Assembly (NCBI GenBank): GCA_036960485.1
Contig: JBALXS010000012.1
Coordinates: 5,288-69,287 of the forward strand
Length of the DNA stretch: 64,000 bases
Source: Rs1 sp036960485
GTDB taxonomy: Bacteria > Pseudomonadota > Gammaproteobacteria > Pseudomonadales > Balneatricaceae
Direction of reading: 5' to 3'
Below, one piece after another: positions 53,265 through 62,500 of the stretch. The translations under genes and the position numbers were made by a program. A model generated the notes under the pieces. The model ran no database searches, was not told where the DNA came from, and worked only from the letters and a program-made list of their open reading frames with translations. The first letter of the stretch is position 1; every line of letters starts with the position of its first letter.

Positions 53265-54248
53265 TTAAGGTTTAGCCTTTATATCGTCTTCCTCTTCTTC
53301 ACCTTCATAACCTTCTGTTTCGAAACCTTCCCCTTCCACAAACGTATGCTCTTGCTTAGGCGGGATGATCAAATCTTCTTTACTCACATTCATTAATAGC
53401 AATGCATTAGCCGCTACGTAAATCGAAGAGTAAGTACCGACAACCACTCCAACAAGTAGGGCAACCGCAAAGCCAAAGATCATTTGTCCGCCAAAAATCG
53501 CTAATATAACTAGCACGAGTAATGTAGTTAAAGAGGTAACGATGGTCCGACTAAGTGTTTGAGTTAAAGATACGTTCATCACTTCAACTGAAGTTTCTTT
53601 ACGCAGCTTTCTAAAGTTCTCACGGATTCTATCCGAGACAACAATAGTATCGTTAAGCGAGTAACCAATAACCGCAAGAATCGCTGCAAGTACCGTAAGA
53701 TCGAACTCTAACTGAAATAGCGCAAAGAATCCCAATACAATGATAACATCATGTACTAAGGCAATAACTGCACCTACTGAGAACTTCAGCTGAAAACGAA
53801 AGGTTACATAAACCATGATCATAAACAATGCCAACAGCATGCCTAAGCCGCCCTGTTCACGTAACTCATCACCCACTTGTGCACCTACAAACTCGTTGCG
53901 GCGCAATTCAATGTTTTGATCAGTTGCTGACTTAAGCACTTCTAATACTTTATTGCCTAGTTTTGGATCGTGATCTGCTTGTAAGCGAATCAAAATATCT
54001 TTAGCCGATCCAAAGGTTTGCACTATGACATTTTTAAAACCAGCAGCTTCTAGTTCTGTGCGAATCTGTGTACTGTTGGCATCTTTCTCATAGTGAACTT
54101 CAACTAATGATCCGCCGGTAAAATCTAAACCCAGCTTTAAACCGTTGACCGCCATCGCACCAATAGAAATAATCAGTAGTAGCGCCGAGAAAGCGAGGGC
54201 TATTTTGCGCGCCCCCATAAAATTTATTACTTTATTATCTACAGTCAT
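53265..54248 (-). CDS. secF: Protein translocase subunit SecF
   Basis: A 327-residue inner-membrane protein with six helices. With SecD and YajC it uses the proton gradient to complete protein export through SecYEG. Family parts: GLDFTGGSLVEVHYE in the first periplasmic domain, GYSLNDTIVVSDRIREN and SLTQTLSRTIVTSLTT. The C-terminus carries an unusual acidic tail (about 20 residues rich in Glu, GEEEEDD) not seen in E. coli. It lies 11 bases after secD and is the last gene of the operon, ahead of a strong terminator. Confidence 0.97.
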   Translation of the reverse strand: MTVDNKVINFMGARKIALAFSALLLIISIGAMAVNGLKLGLDFTGGSLVEVHYEKDANSTQIRTELEAAGFKNVIVQTFGSAKDILIRLQADHDPKLGNKVLEVLKSATDQNIELRRNEFVGAQVGDELREQGGLGMLLALFMIMVYVTFRFQLKFSVGAVIALVHDVIIVLGFFALFQLEFDLTVLAAILAVIGYSLNDTIVVSDRIRENFRKLRKETSVEVMNVSLTQTLSRTIVTSLTTLLVLVILAIFGGQMIFGFAVALLVGVVVGTYSSIYVAANALLLMNVSKEDLIIPPKQEHTFVEGEGFETEGYEGEEEEDDIKAKP

Positions 54249-54259
54249 GTTTATGCCTT

Positions 54260-56113
54260 TTATATCGACAGTTTTTTAAGCTGGCGTCCGCCATAACTTA
54301 AATTAACCAATGCACGCGTCACCATTATGGCTGTGAACATCGAAGTTATAATGCCGACTGATAAAGTAATCGCAAAACCTTTAACCGGCCCTGTACCCAT
54401 TGAGAACAAGATTACAGCCGCGATTAACGTCGTAATGTTAGCATCAAAAATAGTGGTAAACGCACGATCAAAACCAGCACTAATCGCAGATTGCGGTGGC
54501 AAGCCATTAGCTAGCTCTTCTTTGATTCGTGCAAATATCAACACGTTAGCATCAACGGCCATTCCCACTGTTAATACAATACCTGCAATACCCGGTAGTG
54601 TCAGCGTTGCAGATAACAGCGACATAACCGCAGTTAACAGCATCAAGTTCACTAACAATGCAATGTTCGCAAGTAAACCAAACACACGATAGTAAACCAG
54701 CATAAACAACAACACTAAAGCGAAACCAATTTGCACTGATGTCATGCCTTGTGCGATGTTTTCAGCACCTAAGCTTGGCCCTACGGTACGCTCTTCAACA
54801 AAGTAGATAGGCGCCGCTAGTGCACCTGCGCGCAATAACAATGCAAGCTCAGTTGATTCACCTTGCCCATCAAGACCAGTGATTCTAAAAGAATTACCTA
54901 ATACTGATTGAATCGTTGCTAGTGAAATAATTTTCTTTTCTACGTACGGGATACGCTTAGCAACTTTAACACCATCAACTGTTTGATAAGTCGTACGTGC
55001 TTTGTGCTCAATAAACAGCACTGCCATACGACGTTGAATTGCATCACTTGTGGTACGTGACATCAGCTGACCACCTTTTGAATCTAAGGTGATGTTTACC
55101 TGAGGCGAGCCATTTTCATCAAAAGATGCCTGTGCGTTAGAAACGTTAGCACCTGTCACTATAATATCTTTTTCAATATTGGCGGTTCTGGCAGGCTCCG
55201 ATCTAAAGTTAAACACTTCAGTGGTGCTACGTGTCGCACTTGGTGTTGCTTCTAAACGAAACTGTAAGTTAGCCGTTTTACCAATAATGCGTTTTGCTTC
55301 TGACGCATCTTGAATACCTGGCAACTGTACCACAATACGATTACGTCCTTGGCGCTGTACTAAAGGCTCTGCAACTCCTAACTCGTTTACACGATTACGT
55401 AAGGTCGTTAAGTTTTGCTTAATCGCATAATCTTCAATGTCTTTTACAGCGCTAGGCTTTAAAGTAACAACAACGTAAAAGCTATCGGCACGATCTTCAG
55501 CCGTCACTAAAAATTCTGGATATTCATTACGAATAAAGCTTTGCGCTTTCTCACGCACATCTTCCTTCGCAAACTTAACAGCTAAAGCGCCATCTTTAGT
55601 TCGCTCTACCGCGCGGTATCTAAGAACTTCGCTGCGCAGTTTAGTTTTAATTTCTGAAACGTAAACTTCAAGACGCTGACCAACTGCTAGGCTCATATCC
55701 ACTTCTAGTAAAAAGTGTACACCGCCGCGCAAATCAAGACCCAGCTTCATAGGGCCGGCACCAATATCGGTTAACCATGTTGGTGTTGTAGGTGCTAAGT
55801 TCAATGCAACTACATAATCATCACCTAATAACTCAGAGATAACTTGTTTTGCTTTTAACTGAACTTCACCATCTGAAAAACGAATCAAACCGCCTTTGGC
55901 TTTTAATTCACTTCCCTTAAATTCTATATTTTCGCGCTTTAAGTTTTTTTCGATACGCGCAATTAATGCATCATCAGTTTTATAGATAGCACGCGTGCCT
56001 GAAACTTGAATAGCATAATCATCTGGATAAAGATTGGGCACTGAATAAACAACACCTAGTACTATCACAACTAAGATCAGCAGGTTTTTCCACAGAGGAT
56101 AACGGTTGAGCAT
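54260..56113 (-). CDS. secD: Protein translocase subunit SecD
   Basis: A 617-residue inner-membrane protein with a large periplasmic region between helices 1 and 2 and five helices at the C-terminus. Diagnostic parts are GLDLRGGVHFLLEVDM and the later VGMAVDANVLIFARIKEEL. The start at 56113 (MLNRYPLWKN) is chosen over one 48 bases upstream because the N-terminus and total length then match the E. coli protein (615) and AAGGA precedes it. It is in operon with yajC upstream and secF 11 bases downstream. Confidence 0.97.
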   Translation of the reverse strand: MLNRYPLWKNLLILVVIVLGVVYSVPNLYPDDYAIQVSGTRAIYKTDDALIARIEKNLKRENIEFKGSELKAKGGLIRFSDGEVQLKAKQVISELLGDDYVVALNLAPTTPTWLTDIGAGPMKLGLDLRGGVHFLLEVDMSLAVGQRLEVYVSEIKTKLRSEVLRYRAVERTKDGALAVKFAKEDVREKAQSFIRNEYPEFLVTAEDRADSFYVVVTLKPSAVKDIEDYAIKQNLTTLRNRVNELGVAEPLVQRQGRNRIVVQLPGIQDASEAKRIIGKTANLQFRLEATPSATRSTTEVFNFRSEPARTANIEKDIIVTGANVSNAQASFDENGSPQVNITLDSKGGQLMSRTTSDAIQRRMAVLFIEHKARTTYQTVDGVKVAKRIPYVEKKIISLATIQSVLGNSFRITGLDGQGESTELALLLRAGALAAPIYFVEERTVGPSLGAENIAQGMTSVQIGFALVLLFMLVYYRVFGLLANIALLVNLMLLTAVMSLLSATLTLPGIAGIVLTVGMAVDANVLIFARIKEELANGLPPQSAISAGFDRAFTTIFDANITTLIAAVILFSMGTGPVKGFAITLSVGIITSMFTAIMVTRALVNLSYGGRQLKKLSI

Positions 56114-56238
56114 AGTGCTCGCTTCCTTATAAGTACTTAAATTTAGATGCAAAAACGCCATTTAACAATGGCGTTTGAGCAGCACCTTTTAAGCTGCGAT
56201 CATCAACATAAATCGCTGCGTTAAAAAGCGCTTAACGA

Positions 56239-56571
56239 TTAAATATTTTTCATTGTGCCTTTTGGCAGTGCTGCAGAAATATGCACTTTTTGAAAGCTAA
56301 GCTGTGTGCCTTCACTTACTTCTAAAGTGACATAGTCATCGTTAGATTTAATTACTTTACCGATGATGCCGCCTGAAGTCATAACTTCATCGCCTTTACC
56401 GATACTAGCCACTAGGTTTTTATGATCTTTTGCACGCTTGGCCTGTGGGCGCCACATGAAAAAGTAAAAAATCAAACCAAAACCAACTAAAAAGATGATG
56501 TTAAAAATGCCGCCGTCAGATCCTGCTATTCCAGTACCTTCAGCATATGCTGGAGAAATAAAGAAGCTCAT
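56239..56571 (-). CDS. yajC: Preprotein translocase subunit YajC
   Basis: A 110-residue small membrane protein associated with SecDF. One helix (about 18-38; FNIIFLVGFGLIFYFFMWRPQ) is followed by the conserved KRAKDHKNLVASIGKGDEVMTSGGIIGKV read as its parts RAKDHKNLV and GDEVMTSGGIIG. The start at 56571 gives the E. coli length of 110, with AGGAG six bases upstream; a longer frame to 56607 lacks this. It lies between tgt and secD in the standard order. Confidence 0.96.
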   Translation of the reverse strand: MSFFISPAYAEGTGIAGSDGGIFNIIFLVGFGLIFYFFMWRPQAKRAKDHKNLVASIGKGDEVMTSGGIIGKVIKSNDDYVTLEVSEGTQLSFQKVHISAALPKGTMKNI

Positions 56572-56635
56572 TGCTACTCCTAAAAAGTTATTATAAAAAA
56601 TACCCAATATTTACGGGCTTTAATGGTGCTATTAC

Positions 56636-56653
56636 CACCCGCTAATGCGGGTG
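56636..56653 (-). other. GC-rich hairpin between tgt and yajC
   Basis: CACCCGC (56636-56642) and GCGGGTG (56647-56653) with a TAAT loop lie just past the tgt stop. No T-run follows, so partial termination or mRNA protection is likely rather than full stop. Confidence 0.5.
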
Positions 56654-56665
56654 ATTATAATGGTT

Positions 56666-57802
56666 TTATTCCTTTAATTCAGGAACTTCTAAGCCACGTT
56701 TACGATAAAACTCAGTCACGAAGTCGCTTAATTTACCTTGATCTAGAGCATCGCGCAATCCCTGCATGATACGTTGATAAAAACGTAAATTGTGGATTGT
56801 ATTTAATTGCGATCCCAAAATCTCTTTACACTTATCTAAATGATGCAAATAAGCGCGGCTAAAGTTACGACAAGTATAACAATCACAGGTTTCATCTAAG
56901 GGACGAATATCTGTTTTATTGGAGGCATTTCTAAGTTTTACAACCCCTGTATCCACAAACAAATGACCATTGCGCGCATTGCGGGTAGGCATTACACAGT
57001 CAAACATATCAATCCCGCGACGTACGCCTTCTACTAAATCTTCTGGCTTGCCAACACCCATCAGATACCTTGGTTTATCTTCTGGTAACTGATGTGCAAT
57101 ATGATCCAACACTTTGATCATTTCATCTTTTGGCTCACCTACTGACAAACCACCAATCGCATAGCCATCAAAACCGATGTCCGTTAAACCTTTTAACGAC
57201 TCATCACGTAGATTGTCATACATGCCACCTTGTACGATAGCAAACAACGCCGATGGGTTATCACCATGCGCTTTTTTAGAGCGATCAGCCCAGCGCAAAG
57301 ATAAGCGCATAGAATCAGCCGCTTGCTGCTGTGTCGCAGGATATGGCGTACACTCATCAAAAATCATCACCACATCTGAGCCAAGATCTTTCTGCACTTG
57401 CATTGACTCTTCAGGGCCAACAAATACTTTATCGCCGTTTACCGGAGATTGAAATGTCACACCTTTTTCAGTGATCTTGCGCATTTTACCTAAACTAAAA
57501 ACCTGAAACCCACCTGAGTCGGTTAAAATAGGTCCTTGCCACTGCATGAAGTTATGTAAATCACCGTGCTGCTTGATGATTTCAGTGCCTGGGCGAAGCA
57601 TTAAATGAAACGTGTTGCCCAACACCATGTGCGCGCCAATTTCTTCGATATCTCGCGGCAACATTCCCTTCACTGTACCGTAGGTTCCTACCGGCATAAA
57701 GGCTGGCGTTTCAACTACACCACGCGGGAAAGTGATACGTCCACGACGCGCCTTTCCATCTTTTTCTAATTGCTCAAATTTCATAAAACAAGTTCTAGAC
57801 AC
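56666..57802 (-). CDS. tgt: tRNA-guanine transglycosylase
   Basis: A 378-residue enzyme that exchanges G34 for preQ1 in tRNAs with GUN anticodons on the way to queuosine. DSGGFQVFSLG holds the first catalytic Asp, FDCVMPTRNARNG the second, and the zinc site is CDCYTC...H (C-x-C-x2-C and a His in YLHH). The start is taken as GTG at 57802 because AGAGGA lies six bases before it. The internal ATG six codons on (MKFEQLEK), which matches the E. coli N-terminus, has no Shine-Dalgarno. It follows queA by 78 bases in the same direction. Confidence 0.97.
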   Translation of the reverse strand: MSRTCFMKFEQLEKDGKARRGRITFPRGVVETPAFMPVGTYGTVKGMLPRDIEEIGAHMVLGNTFHLMLRPGTEIIKQHGDLHNFMQWQGPILTDSGGFQVFSLGKMRKITEKGVTFQSPVNGDKVFVGPEESMQVQKDLGSDVVMIFDECTPYPATQQQAADSMRLSLRWADRSKKAHGDNPSALFAIVQGGMYDNLRDESLKGLTDIGFDGYAIGGLSVGEPKDEMIKVLDHIAHQLPEDKPRYLMGVGKPEDLVEGVRRGIDMFDCVMPTRNARNGHLFVDTGVVKLRNASNKTDIRPLDETCDCYTCRNFSRAYLHHLDKCKEILGSQLNTIHNLRFYQRIMQGLRDALDQGKLSDFVTEFYRKRGLEVPELKE

Positions 57803-57880
57803 AAATATTCCTCTTTTTTATCGGCGAAACAGGCCAACTACCGCTGCTGTTAGCAGCTAATTTTAATCTGGTTTAATTCT

Positions 57881-58930
57881 TTAATCTTTTTGGTAAAGTG
57901 TTGGCGTAATAAACATCGCATCACCGTAACTAAAAAATCGATATTTTTCTGCCACTGCTTGTTGGTAAGCGTGCATAGTATGCTCAAAGCCTGCGAAAGC
58001 ACTGACAAGCATCAATAAAGTCGATTCTGATAAGTGAAAATTAGTTACCAATCTATCCACCACTTGATACTTAAAACCTGGGTAAATAAAGATGCTAGTA
58101 TCACCGCTAAAAGGCGCTATTTCGCCAGTATCACTTTTTGCCGCAGCGGATTCTAAGCAGCGAACACTAGTAGTACCGACAGCAATTACTCTGCCACCAG
58201 CAGCTTTAGTAGCTTTAACTTGCTCGCAAACCTCTGCGCTGACTTCGATATATTCTGCATGCATCACATGTTCTGTCACAGTTTCTACTTTAACTGGCTG
58301 AAAAGTACCGGCACCCACGTGCAAAGTCACAAAGGCTGTATCGATGCCTTTGGCAGTTATTTTAGCAATCAACGCTTCGTCAAAATGCAAACCGGCAGTA
58401 GGTGCAGCCACAGCGCCGGGCTTTTCGTTATAAACCGTTTGATAACGCTCTCTATCTTCTAACTGATCTTCGCGATTCATATAGGGTGGCAAAGGCATAT
58501 GCCCATGCTGCTCTAAGGCATTAATTAACGTATCTTCTATTTGAAACGACAGTTCAAATAAATTACCTTGGCGCCCCTCTACCGTCGCCTGAATATCTCC
58601 TTCGAAGTGTAGCACAGCTCCAGGCTTTGGCGAGCGACTGGCACGCACATGCGCCAGTGCTGTTTTTTCACCGGTTACTCTTTCAATTAACAGCTCAACT
58701 TTACCGCCGCTAGCCTTCTGTCCAAACAAGCGCGCGGGAATAACCCGGGTATTATTGAAGACCAGTAAATCACCTGGCTGTAACAGCTCAGTCAAATCAG
58801 AGAAATGGCGATGCTCTAACTCTCCGTTTTCACCATTGAGGCACAACAAGCGGCTCGCACTGCGTTGTTCAAGGGGAAAACTGGCGATTAACTCATCGGG
58901 AAGATCAAAACTAAAATCAGCTACTTGCAT
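57881..58930 (-). CDS. queA: S-adenosylmethionine:tRNA ribosyltransferase-isomerase
   Basis: A 349-residue enzyme that adds the epoxycyclopentanediol moiety of queuosine to preQ1-modified tRNA using SAM. Diagnostic parts are DFSFDLPDELIASFPLEQRSASRLL near the N-terminus (read as FDLPDELIA and EQRSASRL), VFNNTRVIPARLFG, AAPTAGLHFDE and LHVGAGTFQPVK. It is the first gene of queA-tgt-yajC-secD-secF. A short hairpin (GCTGCT/AGCAGC, 57843-57857) lies between it and tgt. The gene is divergent from tRNA-Leu. Confidence 0.97.
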   Translation of the reverse strand: MQVADFSFDLPDELIASFPLEQRSASRLLCLNGENGELEHRHFSDLTELLQPGDLLVFNNTRVIPARLFGQKASGGKVELLIERVTGEKTALAHVRASRSPKPGAVLHFEGDIQATVEGRQGNLFELSFQIEDTLINALEQHGHMPLPPYMNREDQLEDRERYQTVYNEKPGAVAAPTAGLHFDEALIAKITAKGIDTAFVTLHVGAGTFQPVKVETVTEHVMHAEYIEVSAEVCEQVKATKAAGGRVIAVGTTSVRCLESAAAKSDTGEIAPFSGDTSIFIYPGFKYQVVDRLVTNFHLSESTLLMLVSAFAGFEHTMHAYQQAVAEKYRFFSYGDAMFITPTLYQKD

Positions 58931-59055
58931 TGTGGCACACTTATATTGTTAGATTTATTGAGCGGCTATGCACGACACAATAAACTTTTAAATCGAATGA
59001 GGCGCGAAATTATACAGCAAAAAAAAGATTATTTAAGGAAAAACCGATTATTTGA

Positions 59056-59083
59056 TTGACGCATTTAAATAGCACCCTATAAT
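59056..59083 (+). promoter_or_regulatory. Promoter of tRNA-Leu(CAA)
   Basis: TTGACG (59056-59061) and a perfect TATAAT (59078-59083) are 16 bases apart, followed by the GC-rich discriminator ACGCCGC, as expected for a stringently controlled stable-RNA promoter. The tRNA starts about 65 bases after the likely start point. Confidence 0.75.
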
Positions 59084-59154
59084 ACGCCGCATCGACACAA
59101 CATCTAAGCTGTTTGTTTTTAGGGTGTAGTGATTGATAAAAGTTAAAAATCAAT

Positions 59155-59241
59155 GCCAGTGTGATGGAATTGGTAGACATAGGGGATTCAAAATCCCCCG
59201 CCCTTAAAAGCGTGCCGGTTCGAGTCCGGCCACTGGTACCA
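59155..59241 (+). tRNA. tRNA-Leu (anticodon CAA)
   Basis: An 87-base class II tRNA. Acceptor GCCAGTG pairs with CACTGGT, with discriminator A and encoded CCA end. The anticodon loop TTCAAAA gives CAA, flanked by the stem GGGGA/TCCCC. A long variable arm, as expected for leucine, and the T-arm CCGGTTCGAGTCCGG are intact. tRNA-Leu 3' ends are common integration targets, and a different kind of DNA begins downstream. Confidence 0.97.
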
Positions 59242-59261
59242 TGTTTTTTAGCTTATAACTT

Positions 59262-59287
59262 AGCCTCAACTAGTTTGGGGCTTTTTT
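59262..59287 (+). terminator. Terminator of tRNA-Leu
   Basis: AGCCTCAAC and GTTTGGGGCT form a stem (with G-T pairs), followed by TTTTTT. Confidence 0.75.
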
Positions 59288-59573
59288 ATGTCTGGAATTA
59301 ACAAAAAACCTCCTGCAGACCACGTATTTAAAAGGCCTTAAAAATAACCACTTTATTTTATTACATGTGATTTTTAGCCAAAACGCCAAGAAAAAGCCGA
59401 GCTTTTGACATCAAAAACTCACTTTCATAAGCACAAAATAATTGGTAAAAATAAAAGGAACGTCGTGATTTGCTACGTATATGCTACACGAGGTATTAGT
59501 TATTGGTAATACAGTGATGAAAGTTTATTTAATTTTAGTTAGTTTTTGACTTTAAAAATCAGCCTCACATCAA
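59288..59573. other. Spacer between tRNA-Leu and the large STAND-like gene
   Basis: AT-rich and without a gene. It contains the TGCTAC pair annotated next. No integrase gene or copy of the tRNA 3' end was found within the window. Confidence 0.5.
59471..59487 (+). repeat. Two TGCTAC boxes one helical turn apart
   Basis: TGCTAC at 59471-59476 and 59482-59487, starts 11 bases apart. Short direct repeats of this kind are found as arm-type sites of tyrosine integrases near attachment sites. It is suggestive only, because no integrase is visible. Confidence 0.3.
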
Positions 59574-62500
59574 TCACCAGTGATGAATTAGAAAATGCCG
59601 GAACTTTTTGCCTCGAGGCAATCGATTACCGGTAATATAAGTTTTCATATATTCCTTCACAAATGAACAAACACCACGCCCATTCTCTTTTTCTAATTGA
59701 CCTGGCTTAAGTTTAGATTCAAAGTAGAAATTTTCTGTAACGGCCTTATCCGAAGATAATCCGCTTTTATTAATCACACTGAAGCGTCCAACCAAAGTAA
59801 AGTGATCACCCTCATCTTCAAGAGTTAACTTTAAAGCTGTGCTTGCAGTAGTTACCACTCCCAATGATGGCCCTAAGTCATAATAGCGGGCTGGATACCA
59901 GTCTTGATACCAAAAGCTCCATTTAGCTATTTCGAAACTACCTTCCTTAAACACGAGCGCATGCGCATCGCTATTCATGTTCGGCCTTCCCATACCTAAC
60001 GATATTTGTGGTGTATATAATCCTCTTGCAGCTTTATCAAGTTCGAACCTACTGGTTATTTCTTCATGCATACAAACTGACAAAGAACTAACACCTGTAA
60101 CCATTGGATTTTCATCATTTTTAACTGCAATGAATTTTTCTGATGCACTTAGCTCGCAACCATCAACAACACTCACGGCATACACTTCTAAATCAACATT
60201 GACACCGCCAATTTGGTGTACAACTGGACCAGCCCCACCGAGGATCACATCATCACTGCAAGCAAGCCTATCTAGTATTTTTTGGAGCGTCCGTTCAGAA
60301 GGTATGTTTTCATTCTGCTCGATTTCTGATTTACTCGGCCAACAAATAGGTTTTGAGGCAGGCTCGATTGAATCAATCAAATTATTAAATGGAAACACTT
60401 GTTCTATTAGGTGCCTCTCTGTATTTTCATCAATAGAGAAGTTAGTTATCGTATACAAAATAGTCCTGATATACGCCGACATGACTGCTGACTCTGTAGC
60501 AGAAGAAAAACTACACAATAAATGATCGCGTTGCCAAAACATATCACCAGAAAAACTGTATGGATTGAAATAACCGTAACTTTCCCTACTATTAATATAC
60601 TCTAACTCTGCTGACATATGACCGAGTAAGTCAATCCCAATATTATCGCCTAAACTCTTAATCAACATTGAAATAAATCCAGACAAACCATTGAGTGATT
60701 TTCTTAATCTTTCACTAGTCCCAACACATGTAGATATATCCAGGCACGAGTTTACTAATTTTTTATCAGCGTATCTAAGCCCTAAATCTTCGAAAAGGTA
60801 TTTTAGTGCTAGTGAATGAAAAGGAATAACATTTAGAAGATCCTCTGCACTGAAAGGCTTTTTCCCCATAAGCTGTAGTATCGATAAATAATCAACAACA
60901 GCTATTTCATTAGGGAGCGTCTTAGTACATTCTAAAAATTCTTTTCTACACAAACCCTTTTCATCATTTTCAATAAGATGAGCTATTTTTAATGCTGTCT
61001 TTTTCTTAACAGCTTTATCTGGCCATTGATAAAACTTTAAGAGAAAGCTGAAAGCCCATATTTCTGTAGGTTTTGTCTCGTCCAACCAATACGACTCTCG
61101 AATCGGCAAGTGCTCTATATCCCTTTCCAAACCCCCAATAAGCACCTCAGTTATATCAGCCGCTAAATCTTTCTGATCAACAGCTATTAAATACGTCACT
61201 AGCCTACTCGTTGGAATAGTTGACCATTCATCTCCGCGCAATTGAAGGTTCTCACCATGAGTTGAATCAGAAAGTAGCTCTTCCCATCTATTTTTATACT
61301 CTTTGCCGTAATAGGAAATCATCTCATCAGCTTTTGATCCTGTATATCTGCTCCAATAATTGTTAGCTCTAATACTTCTAAGCGCCCAAATATACGCTCT
61401 TTTTTTACCTTGAAGGTTTTTGCTCGTTTTATAAACGGCATCAATGCTTTCTTTAAGCCCTGAAAAATATGGAAGATCTCCATCATCTTTGAAGAATTTT
61501 TCATATGCGGCTATAACTCTCTTCCCCTCTCCAAGGTCAACCCAATGCTCTATCCATTTTGAAAGGTATTCAGAATCTGAGTATCTAGACTCATTTCTTA
61601 TTCTCTCAATTAAACTATTTAAATATTCTGGCACATAAGAACCAAAAGAAATTTTTATTTCTTCTTTATCTATATTGCTACTGGAGCCACTATCTCTTGG
61701 CTTAGGTGGCTCTGCACCATAATATTCAACAATTTCTTGGAGTACTGAATCAAGGGAAGAGTCTTCATTTGACCGCTCTTTAATAGCTTCAATCACACCA
61801 TAAGAATAAAAACAACTAATCAACTCTTGTATGCCAGGCAAGCTGATATCACCGTGCTTTATATAAGCAATTAAAATATCTTCGAGCACATACCAATTCT
61901 GCTCTTCGAGATGAAAGCAAAACTCATCGTATATTCTGCTAGGACAATGCTTACTCAACAGTTTCATATACCAGAATGGAATATGCCTTATTTCCCGCTC
62001 TGTAAATGTGAACATATCCACCGTAAAACATGAAACTCTCTTCAAATAATCAGTAATATCCCCGATACCAGCATCAGAACATGCTTGAACTGATTCGAAC
62101 ACCTCATGAAATGTAATATCTTTTCTATGCCCATAGCCAAGCATGTATTTACAAATCTGCTCTAAACCAGTTTTTACAGCACCCTTTAAATTGAGCGAAG
62201 ATGAAATTGATACAATATCAATACACTCATTACCTAATTCAGCTGTATCACCTTCTCTATTAAGAAGGCCATGTAATGAATCACACCAATAATTATTAGC
62301 ACTATCAATATCGACAGGAACGAAGGACAGTCTTACTGATTTTTGAAAGAAAACAACAGAGCTCCACCACGAACAACCTTGAACATCATCAAGAGATTTC
62401 TTATCAGCATTTGCAAAAAAATCTTTTTCTTTCAGCAATAAAGCAATCTTGAGGCAAGCATTAGGGATGGCGTGTATGACAGATAATGTTTTAGGGTGAA

